From Cyclostephanos tholiformis (Eukaryota; Bacillariophyta; Thalassiosirophyceae; Thalassiosirales; Thalassiosiraceae), in contig JALLPB010000344.1 in assembly GCA_036939975.1 (NCBI GenBank), positions 1 through 17,251 of the forward strand: a DNA stretch of 17,251 nt, read 5' to 3'. This document shows positions 9,769-17,251 of the stretch, in pieces. The notes under the pieces are model-generated. The model was given only the letters and a program-made list of their open reading frames with translations. It searched no databases and was not told the origin of the DNA. The stretch's first letter is position 1, and every line of letters starts with the position of its first letter. The translations under genes and the position numbers were made by a program.

Positions 9769-10269
9769 TTAAGCCTTGCGCACAAACTTCCTTTCCGGAG
9801 GGGTACGGATCTTACGAGCTTCCTTGGAACGACCACGCACGATGCGTTGATGCACGGCTGCCTCGACGCAGTAGTACATCTTCAGGTAGAGCTTAGGAAG
9901 CTGGTATTCCTGGTAGGCGGACGCTTCCTTGATGTCTCTGAGCGACGAGGCATCAACGATGTTACGAACTATGAAGCGCTTGATGGCCTTGTCCTTCGGG
10001 ATGGCCTTGCCAGTTGATGCACATCTATTCGAATTTAATAGGGAAAAATTAAATATCGAATCGGTCGGGGGGGGGGGGGGTGTGTGGTGGTGGGGGTGGG
10101 GGGGGGGGAATGAAGAATCAGACCAAAGAGTAAAAAACCTTGATGTCAAGGTGATAAATCAATCGGGGTCGATCCAATTCCCATCCTATCTCAAGAGAAC
10201 ATACCTAACACGCTTGACGTGTCCACGCCCGTGCTTATTCCTTCCGTGGTTGCGTCTCTTGACAGGCAT
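9769..10269 (-). CDS. RPS26: Small-subunit ribosomal protein eS26, 2 exons
   Basis: Exon 1 is 10269-10205 and exon 2 is 10024-9769, with a 180-nt intron (GTATGT..ATAG) splitting Arg22 after two bases; the product is 106 aa. The N-terminus [20 protein letters not shown], the block [17 protein letters not shown] (31-47), [11 protein letters not shown] (64-74) and [12 protein letters not shown] (87-98) match eS26 of animals and plants throughout. eS26 sits at the mRNA exit channel of the 40S subunit. The odd point is the zinc site: family ligands are Cys23, Cys26, Cys74 and Cys77, but here 26 is Thr (CAST) and 77 is Ala (CVEA), so only one Cys of each pair remains. The protein is otherwise fully conserved, so it is unlikely to be a pseudogene. 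The C-terminal tail is shorter than in human or Arabidopsis. The start ATG is fixed by the conserved N-terminus. Confidence 0.97.
10067..10108 (+). repeat. Poly-G tract in the eS26 intron
   Basis: A run of 14 G is followed by TGTGTGGTGGT, five G, T and eleven G. On the plus strand this could form a G-quadruplex. In the eS26 transcript it is a C-rich tract about 40 nt upstream of the acceptor, where it may act as a polypyrimidine region. Length variation between alleles and sequencing error are both likely here. Confidence 0.85.
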
Positions 10270-10783
10270 AGTGTTTCAAGTAATTAGCTGCAATTGCAGT
10301 CAGAGAGAAGGAGCACAAGTAGTGAGTTTCGTAGATATGGTACACGCATGCATAATATTATGGCGTGTGACAATTTCCGCAGGCGACGACAAACGCCGAA
10401 CATCCAGTAGGCCATCGCGTCGACACGACGCATCATCTGGCAACATCATAACTATTGGCCGCCGAAAGGCCTCGCCCTAACAGCCGTCGTCGTAGCCATC
10501 GCAACCTGGTCTTAAACCCACCTCGACCGCGTTGTTTTAGTCCACAACGTTTTGTTGTCGTAGAATTTTTGTTTTGTGCTACGACGGGCGGCCAGACCAA
10601 ATTTCCTGTCAACGTGTCTACGTATGAATTCCGCTGATAACTTTAGTGAGCGGTAAGTGTCATACGATGTGTGTCTTTTTCATTTCTGGGCGGGGGGGGA
10701 CCCCATCCCAATCCAGCACATGACACACACAGTACCATAGTTGTTGTCAACGCTGGCCGCCCCGCCCCCTCCAACACCGCAAC
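10270..10783. promoter_or_regulatory. Divergent intergenic region, probable two-way promoter
   Basis: This 514-bp spacer separates the start codons of eS26 (minus) and the PEP-mutase-like gene (plus), so both promoters and 5' leaders must lie here. It is more GC-rich than the left half, especially 10380-10560, with several CGTCG-type motifs and a G-run at 10691-10698. No TATA box or named motif can be assigned. A 60-codon ORF at 10455-10637 is Arg/Pro-rich and looks accidental. Confidence 0.55.
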
Positions 10784-12020
10784 ATGGCGTTAGCGAAGGC
10801 ATCGTATGCGCTAATTACGGGAATTCTTTTGCAAACGCCAACACTAACCACCTCATTTGGCTGTCCGCCGCCAGAGAGACTTCGACGCCTCCTCCAGGCC
10901 ACGGACAATGGCGACGCACCGATCTTGTTATTGCCCTGCTGTTACGATGGATTAACCGCACGCCTCGTCGGCCTCTCGGGTTTCAATGCCACCTTCATGA
11001 CGGGATTCGGCGTGAGCGGTGCCAACAGTTATCCAGACACTCAGCTCGTATCATACAACGAGATGCTTTCGGCCGCGAACTCGGTCGCGGAAGGGCTCGC
11101 CGGCGCGGCCCTGGAATTGGCCGAGCACGGAGGAGCGGGAGGGGGGGGGGGCACCGGTCCGCCGATCGCCATACCGTGCATAGCCGATGGAGACACGGGA
11201 TACGGCAATGCGATAAATGTCAAGCGAACGCTGTTCGGGTATGCGAGGGCGGGCATGGCGGGCATGATGATCGAGGATCAAGTAGCCCCGAAGAGATGCG
11301 GACACGTCGCAGGGAAGTCAGTTGTGCCATTCGTCGAGGCCGTGAACCGAGTTCGAGCTGCGTGCGATGCTAGGTAAGGGAGGATGAATGAATTGCCGAT
11401 CATAATGTCGAAATGCTGTATAATTTCGCCGTGCGCATGTAACGGAGCATCATCTTACGATTGAATCTCCAGGGATGAGTATGAAGCTTTGTACGGACAG
11501 GGAACGGGACCCTTGATTCTGGCGCGAACAGACTCACTTGTTACCGATGGATTCGGTGAGATCGTTGCATCTTCGTCTCATTTTTCGGGCTCCGAACACA
11601 GAGAACACAACACAACTTATTGTTGGTTTTTTTCGTCATCATTTGAATGAGAAAGAGGATGCAATCCAACGATGCATCGCATTCCGAGAGGCGGGGTGTG
11701 ATATGACTTTCTTGGAGGCGCCACAATCTATTGCGCAAATGGAAGCGTATTGCCAGCGGGTATCCGGACCGAAACTAGCAAACATGCTTGAGTACGGTTC
11801 CACGCCAATCCTTCCTCCCGCGGAACTACAAAAAATGGGATACACAATGGCGGCATACCCATTGACTTTGTTGAGTGCATCAATAAAGGCAATGCAAGAA
11901 TCATTGACTTTGATAAAAGAAGGAAAGCCTACACTCGATAAAATATTAACATTCTCTGAGATAAAGGATGCTGTAGGGTTCATGAGGTATGCGAAAGAGG
12001 AAGAACGGTATAGGTCTTGA
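10784..12020 (+). CDS. Isocitrate lyase/PEP mutase superfamily enzyme, 3 exons, targeted leader
   Basis: Exons are 10784-11373, 11473-11555 and 11656-12020, with GTAAGG..CCAG and GTGAGA..AAAG introns of 99 and 100 nt; the product is 345 aa. The joins give the family-typical RAACDARDE (191-199) and TDGFEDAIQRC (221-231). Core motifs are MTGFGVSG (72-79), IADGDTGYGN (133-142, metal-binding Asp residues), EDQVAPKRCGH (164-174, with the KRCGH signature, Cys172), LARTDS (213-218) and the C-terminal GPKLANM and YPLTLLSASIKAMQ. Relatives are methylisocitrate lyase, oxaloacetate acetylhydrolase, PEP mutase and 'carboxyvinyl-carboxyphosphonate phosphorylmutase' proteins, which make or break C-C or P-C bonds next to a 2-oxo acid with Mg2+. 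The exact substrate cannot be told. Residues 1-26 (MALAK, hydrophobic stretch, TTSFG) look like a signal peptide ending before Phe, fitting heterokont plastid import or secretion. A Gly-rich insert (116-123) precedes the active-site strand. Confidence 0.93.
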
Positions 12021-12582
12021 TAGGGCATGTTTAATGTTTTCTTCTTTTTATGATCTTTAAGATCTAGACTACGATATCAAAGAAAAAAATCTTCGACTTT
12101 GCTGATTATTTCATTTTTTGATGATAGTGGTATCGTATTTCAGAAGTTGGAACAATAAACTGGCAATAAACTTATCCCTATTGGTTGCATCCTTACTCCT
12201 CTTCCCGAAAATGGCAATAACTCGCCCATCATCTCAAGTAATTCTATCTACCTGTGATCTCTGTGCGAGGATTAGTGCACCAATACCATCAAGAGTGTCA
12301 TCATGTGTCGCAACAGCATATTCGCTGCCGCGAATTTTTTTTTTCTGACGGAGGACACAAACAAAATCGAACAGATCTAAAATTTTACGGTACTTTTATC
12401 GAAAGAATAAGGTGTACGATAGATATCGTCAACTTTAACTCACAGGGTTCGGGCCGTCGATCATCAATAAAGATGCTGGCTCGATGCACGATTGTTCTAA
12501 CGTAATACTCATTTGATGATAATTTTGGTCAACAACAACAGGCATACTTATCATCCACTCTCTTGTCGAAGGTGCGCCTACC
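12021..12582. promoter_or_regulatory. Spacer between PEP-mutase-like gene and Lon
   Basis: This 562-bp stretch must hold the 3' end of the upstream transcript and the Lon promoter. AATAAA occurs twice (near 12153 and 12166), suitable as polyadenylation signals, and again near 12467. A 76-codon ORF at 12118-12348 is hydrophobic and Ser-rich, but it has no known domain and spans the T-run, so I do not call it. No promoter motif can be named. Confidence 0.5.
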
Positions 12583-15500
12583 ATGCTCCGTCGAACGCTT
12601 CACTCCCACCCTAATGCCAGGTCGTTTTCATCCTGTACGCTTGATAAGAGGGTTGCCGGCCGACTTCGATTTTACTTCCGTCGAGCGCCGTTTCAAGGAA
12701 CACACTTAACGGCATCATTGGGTCTCCGTGAACGTGTGCCATTGACACTGCCATGCTTGAACCGGGGCAATAATTTTTACAACGAGGTCCAATACACACA
12801 AAATCGATTTTTTTTCTTCGGTAGTGATGGTAGCAGCAACAGCGGTAACAACAGTGATGACGATGACGACGACAAGGGAAAAGGCGAGAATGGCAAGAAA
12901 GGGAAAGAGAAGAAGAGTGACGGAGAGAGCGTCAATAAGGAAGATGACAACAAAGGCGAAAACGACGCCAGTTCAGATGACTCGGTACCTTCACCATCAT
13001 TGAACAACTCCTCTAAATACGAAAATTCTACCCGTTCTCAACCCTCAAGCTCTTTGCCTAGCAATGTTTTGGTCCCTGCATCAAGACTAGGATTTGGTGA
13101 CCAAGCTCCAAGATACCCGCACTTGTTGGCCTTGCCTGTGATTAGAGGACCAGTGTTTCCTGGTGTTTTGGTAGGTGAAAAGTCGACGAAGTCATAACCA
13201 CTCCCATTGTGCTAATATTTATTCATATTTTTTGTTTTCATCGTTCAGACTCCCATTAGGATAACAGACAATGTAAGTTACATATTTAGTATCATAATCC
13301 CTCTTTGTGCACGGATCGATTGCCGAGGCAAACCTTTTACTCTACACATATCCTCGCACTAAATGCCGTACAAAATACCGCAGAAAACCATATCTGCGAT
13401 CGAGAAGATTATGTCAGGTGGGTCTGGCGGTTACCTTGGCCTTTTCCTACGCAAAGATATGCCTGATTTCTCGAAGGGTTTGGAGAAGCCAGAGATAATT
13501 ACATGCGCATCTGATTTGTATTCTGTGGGGACATTTGCACAGATTCAGAGGATGACGAAGTTGGTTGATGATCACACGGACGATGATAGTAATATGAAAA
13601 TGGCCATGCTTACCAGAAACGAGCTAAAACACGATGACGACACAGACCGATCAAACACCAATCATGCTAATCTTCTCATCATGCCCCATCGTCGCATCGA
13701 TCTCCTTTCTGTCGATAACGTTGGTCCTCCTATTGATGTCACTGTCTCACACTGGGAACGGCTTCAGTATATTCGCGGAGAGGACTCCGTTCGCGATGAT
13801 ACCATACGTGCTCTCTGTCAAGAAGTATTGAGTGCCATTCGTGAGGTTGCACAAATGAATGCTTTGTTTAGGGAGCAAGTGGTCAATATGGTGCCGTCAT
13901 CGCACATGTTTGATATGAATGATCCATATCGATTGGCAGATTTCGCAGCCTCCTTGATTAGTGGTGGAGATGCAGCTGATCTACAAGCAGTATTGGACGA
14001 GAAAGATGCTGAGTTGAGGTTGCACAAGGCACTTGTGTTATTGTCCAAAGAAAGGGAGGTAAGTAAACTTCAGAAAGAAATCAGTGCCAAGGTCGAAGAA
14101 AAGATGAGCGCCGCACAGAGAAAGTACTTTTTGACAGAGCAACTCAAGTCAATAAAAAAAGAATTAGGGATGGAAAAGGACGACAAGGAGAGTTTGATTG
14201 AAAAATACCGTAAGAAGCTAGCAGAGTATCCATTGATTCCGGAAGAAATTGATGAGATAATCGAATCAGAGCTGGACAAGCTTTCCACTTTGGAGAAGAA
14301 TTCGTCCGAGTTCAATGTTACTAGAAGCTACCTGGACTGGTTGACGAGCATTCCTTGGGGTATCACAACGGAGGAAAACTTTGACATATCTGATGCGCGA
14401 CAAGTGCTAGACCGTCACCACTACGGTATGGATGAAGTGAAGGAGACCATCTTGCAATTCATTGCTGTTGGTAAGCTCAAAGGATCAGTCCAGGGTAAGA
14501 TCCTGTGTCTCGCTGGACCGCCAGGTACCGGTAAAACTAGTATTGCGGAAAGTGTCGCTGCGGCTCTTGGAAGAAAATTTTTCCGCTTTAGTGTTGGTGG
14601 GTTGACAGATGTTAGTGAAATTAAAGGGCACAGACGAACTTACGTCGGGGCCATGCCCGGAAAGATAATTAATTGTCTGAAGAGCACTGGATCTACCAAC
14701 CCACTGGTTTTAATTGATGAAATAGATAAACTCGGACGAGACCACCGTGGTGACCCCGCGAGCGCACTTCTCGAGGTCCTAGACCCTGGTCAAAATAGTA
14801 CCTTCCGAGATCACTTCATTGATGCTCCGGTAGATATCAGCAAAGTTTTATTCATGTGCACAGCAAATGCGGTTGACAATATTCCCGGTCCATTGCTCGA
14901 TCGAATGGAGGTGATTCGTTTGTCTGGCTACGATGTCCCAGAAAAGTTGGAAATAGCAGAGAAATACCTCGTTCCTAAATCCATGCTGAACAGTGGCTTG
15001 ATGGTGAAGGAAACTCCCAAGCAAGAAAAATCAGGCGCTGATGAGAGTGGTTTAGAGACAGAGGAGCCAGATAAAGAAAAGGCAGAATCTACTGAACCAG
15101 TATTCCGACACTCGGAGATGGTCCCGGAGTCAGTTTCAATCGAAAGAAGCGCACTTGAAAGCCTTGTTCGATGGTATTGTCGAGAGGCCGGCGTGCGTAA
15201 CCTCGCAAAAAAGATTGATAAAATCACTAGACTTCTCAGTTTACAGGTTGTGGCGGAAAGCGAAGGAGCAAAGCTCACGGAAAAGAGTTCTAGGAAATCT
15301 GACACCTGGACAGTTTCGGCAGAAAATTTGCATGAGTATGTTGGTAAACCCGTCTTTACATCCGATAGGTTGTACGAGAAAGATCCTTTGCCTCATGGTG
15401 TAGTAATGGGGCTTGCTTGGACGAGCATGGGAGGTTCCGCGCTCTACATTGAATCACAGGGCATCAAGCGCGGACTTGACCCCGATGGAAAGCCTCGCGG

Positions 15501-16049
15501 AGGTGGGACCTTAAAAGTCACTGGTCAATTGGGGGATGTTATGAAAGAAAGCACCGAAATCGCCTACACCGTTGCCCGCTCTCGGCTATCAGAGATTGCT
15601 CCTGAAAATAAGTTTTTTGATGTCACCGACGTTCACATTCATGTTCCGGAAGGTGCTACACCCAAAGACGGGCCATCTGCCGGAATAACTATGGTTACTG
15701 CATTTCTCTCATTAGCTCTTGATAAGCCAATTAAGAGTGACCTTGCTATGACTGGGGAAGTGAGGTATGCAAATATATCTAGGTTACAGTTGATCATTTT
15801 TTCCATTCAACGTCTGCTTAAACCCATTCCATATCAACTCTTCTCAGTCTCACAGGCAAAGTTCTAGCAGTTGGGGGTATCAAAGAAAAAGTTATGGCAG
15901 CCAGAAGAGCAGGCATAAAGACTATTATCTTGCCAGAGGATTGTCGGCGCGACTTCGATGAACTACCTGATTATTTGAAGGATGATCTTGGTATCAACTA
16001 TGCTACGGATTACTCGAGCGTTTATTCCGTTGCATTTGGCGTCAATTAA
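12583..16049 (+). CDS. LON: Mitochondrial Lon protease (ATP-dependent), 4 exons
   Basis: Exons are 12583-13170, 13249-13272, 13384-15764 and 15848-16049; introns of 78, 111 and 83 nt all have GT..AG ends; the product is 1064 aa. Residues 1-60 are rich in Arg and hydroxylated residues and poor in acid ([15 protein letters not shown]...), a typical mitochondrial presequence. A low-complexity Asp/Lys/Ser tract follows (about 81-160). The substrate-binding LON domain starts near 178 ([17 protein letters not shown]). The AAA+ domain has Walker [10 protein letters not shown] (582-590) and Walker [10 protein letters not shown] (DE at 649-650). The protease domain (about 858-1064) has PKDGPSAG with Ser969 and GGIKEK with Lys1012, 43 residues apart as in bacterial Lon. 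A charged insert (about 744-785) lies in the AAA small domain. Lon degrades damaged matrix proteins and binds mtDNA. It is longer than human LONP1 because of the acidic tract and insert. Conserved flanks fix the splice joins, e.g. [16 protein letters not shown]. Confidence 0.96.
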
Positions 16050-16195
16050 TTTAAGAAGAAATACTCTGCGACGGGATGATGCAGATGCTGATTTCATCTG
16101 CTATTTAACATTTGCATTTGGCATCAACTAATTTAATAAGGACCAATTTGCAACGAGGTGTTGCAGAGGCTGACTTCGTCTGCTATTTTGAATTT
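16032..16195 (+). repeat. Tandem duplication of the Lon 3' end (82-bp period)
   Basis: Copy 1 (16032-16113) begins in the last Lon codons (GCATTTGGCGTCAATTAA = AFGVN stop). Copy 2 (16114-16195) begins GCATTTGGCATCAACTAA (AFGIN stop). Both run on through ATTTAA, then GATGCAGATG/GTTGCAGAGG, then TCTGCTATTT. The copies are well aligned but diverged, so the event is not recent. Each contains a small hairpin: GCAGATG/CATCTGC (16081-16101) in copy 1, and GCAGAGG/CGTCTGC (16163-16183, one mismatch) in copy 2. It lies between the convergent Lon and plastid-protein genes. Confidence 0.85.
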
Positions 16196-16254
16196 ATCCT
16201 TGCAAAACGAGGACATGCATTTGGTACTCATAACAAACAACATTATATCACTTA

Positions 16255-16885
16255 TCAAAATCGTGTCTTCTTTTCAATATTCACTTCGCGAAGCCGTGTG
16301 ACTGGTTTCATTTCGCCCGTCTCTTCATCTGGCATCCACTTGAAATATCCAGCATTGCTTGGTCCACGATAGTCCTCTGTATGTTCGAATGGCATAAGTA
16401 TGATGCCTTTATTAGAAGTAAGCGTAAAACAGAGCTCAGTGTCTATGTAAATCGAATGGCCTTACCAGTAGGGTCGAAAACATCCTGTAATAAATAGCGG
16501 AGTAGTCAAATCGTAACAGAAAGGAAATGGGTGAATAATCTGTTCCGCCCGCCGAGCAAGGACTCACCTTATCCTTTTTCTTATTCGAATCATCCTGCCC
16601 GTAGAAGCTACTCTTCCGCTTTCCGTAGTACTGAGCTCCATTCCCAAGACGACGTGACGTGGCATCATCGACGAAAGCGTCCAGCTCTTGAAAGAAATTT
16701 GCAAAGAAGCCCTTCTTCTTCGCCGGTTCGTAGTCATCCTCATCATCAACTGACTCGGACAATGCAGAGGACGGGTTGCTCAATCTCGTCACATGTAGGG
16801 TATTGGAAAAAGATTCAACTTCGCAAATGGAGGCCACCATCAACAAGGCCAGTAGAGCCGCGCTCGTCATGTTTTCCTTCCACAT
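16255..16885 (-). CDS. Plastid-type protein of unknown function, 3 exons
   Basis: Exon 1 is 16885-16568, exon 2 is a 19-nt microexon at 16484-16466, and exon 3 is 16376-16255; introns are 83 and 89 nt (GTGAGT..ACAG, GTAAGG..ACAG); the product is 152 aa. The start MWKENMTSAALLALLMVASI makes a clear signal peptide, with VES before Phe-Ser, like the diatom plastid import motif; the second Met at 16870 is an alternative start. After an acidic linker (VDDEDDYEP) the conserved-looking part reads GFFANFFQELDAFVDDATSR, then RRLGNGAQYYGKRKSSFYGQ, then DPTEDYRGPSNAGYFKWMPD and KPVTRLREVNIEKK. I believe similar short proteins occur in other algae, but I know no function. There are no membrane segments after the leader, so a stromal or thylakoid-associated soluble protein is likely. 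Another in-frame acceptor at 16407/16406 would add ten residues. The gene is convergent with Lon. Confidence 0.8.
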
Positions 16886-17251
16886 GATTATTTGCCACGA
16901 TGGGAAGGGTTTTGTTGGAATTAAAAAGCTTGTTTGTCCTATTTCATCGCGCTGGTTGTTGTGCAGAATATGGAGCAACTCGCTCTGACTCGTCTCTTTC
17001 AAGTACTTACTAGCAAAAAGAGAGAATTTTGGTGAGGTGGCGGATCGGAGGAGGAGGCAGGGTGTTGCGTAGTAATATTATTATGGAGAAGTTCCCTGTG
17101 TGTTCGCTACTACTATACGAGTTCAGTAACAAATAATAGTTAGCAACAGCAATAACAGTTACTGAAACTTCCTCTTAAGAGAGACATCCCTCTCTTTTAG
17201 GCCCATACTCTCAACAACTTTTTATGTAGGATTCGAGGTAGGATTGCTAGA
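16886..17251. promoter_or_regulatory. Upstream region of the plastid-type gene
   Basis: This 366-bp stretch should carry the promoter and leader of the minus-strand gene. The frame stays open upstream to an ATG at 17002, but that would place about 40 polar residues before the signal peptide, so I read it as leader. AAGAGAG (17177-17183) and CTCTCTT (17190-17196) form a perfect 7-bp stem with a 6-nt loop. Nothing else is recognised. Confidence 0.45.

Noticed and set aside
10741..11373. 210-codon Arg-rich ORF in another frame
   Set aside because: It is a shadow of PEP-mutase-like exon 1, which carries the family motifs.
11556..11601. Alternative 46-nt second intron (GTGAG..ACACAG) in the PEP-mutase-like gene
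   Set aside because: It is in frame, but would insert about 18 residues not found in the family between TDGF and EDAIQRC; the 100-nt intron ending at 11655 gives the exact family sequence.
11538..12020. Stand-alone 160-aa ORF starting at 11538
   Set aside because: Its first ~40 residues are intron sequence; from 11656 on it is exon 3 of the PEP-mutase-like gene, joined in frame by family homology.
12118..12348. 76-codon hydrophobic ORF between the two plus-strand genes
   Set aside because: No domain, no supporting context, ends in a T-run; probably chance in the spacer.
12777..13007. Ser/Leu-rich minus-strand ORF
   Set aside because: It is the antisense of the acidic low-complexity tract of Lon.
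16886..17002. N-terminal extension of the plastid-type protein from the ATG at 17002
   Set aside because: It would bury the signal peptide about 40 residues inside the protein, which does not fit plastid import.
1..17251. CRISPR array, prokaryotic operon, toxin or virus gene
   Set aside because: None seen. Spliceosomal introns and cytosolic eS26 show nuclear eukaryotic DNA, and no repeat-spacer array or viral hallmark protein is present.

Overview
The window looks like nuclear DNA of a photosynthetic heterokont, most likely a diatom. Four intact protein genes sit in the right 7.5 kb. All have short spliceosomal introns (78-180 nt, GT..AG). Two proteins begin with a signal peptide followed by Phe, the pattern diatoms use to import proteins into their complex plastid. 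The left half holds decayed copies of a Cys-rich repeat domain (CP-x-G-Q-S-C-F type) that I know mainly from diatom proteins. The species cannot be fixed from the sequence alone.

Positions 1-9768 contain no gene I would call intact. This part is AT-rich and full of homopolymer runs and diverged repeats: a 17-bp tandem repeat, a ~28-bp direct repeat pair flanking about 505 bp, a diverged ~124-bp duplication, a MITE-like stretch with 16-bp inverted ends (2713-2966), a long near-perfect hairpin (6343-6430), and a dispersed repeat that seems to encode a short conserved peptide. It also carries three coding relics: three tandem Cys-rich modules broken by stops and frameshifts (3699-4182), a decayed ORF spread over three frames (about 7322-8781), and a Ser/Thr/Pro-rich tail (9045-9395).

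Positions 9769-17251 are compact and gene-bearing. On the minus strand lies small-subunit ribosomal protein eS26 (2 exons, 106 aa). Diverging from it across a 514-bp spacer is an isocitrate lyase/PEP mutase family enzyme (3 exons, 345 aa) with a plastid- or secretory-type leader. Next, on the same strand, is a mitochondrial Lon protease (4 exons, 1064 aa) with a 24-nt microexon. Convergent with Lon is a small plastid-type protein of unknown function (3 exons, about 152 aa) with a 19-nt microexon. The genes do not form a pathway: they cover cytosolic translation, organellar carbon metabolism, mitochondrial proteolysis and an unknown plastid role.

The points most worth a second look are: eS26 has lost one cysteine from each of its two zinc-binding CxxC pairs; the end of Lon, including its last codons and stop, is duplicated in tandem downstream; the uncharacterised plastid-type protein has a microexon and two in-frame acceptors; and a poly-G tract encodes a glycine insert in the PEP-mutase-like enzyme.
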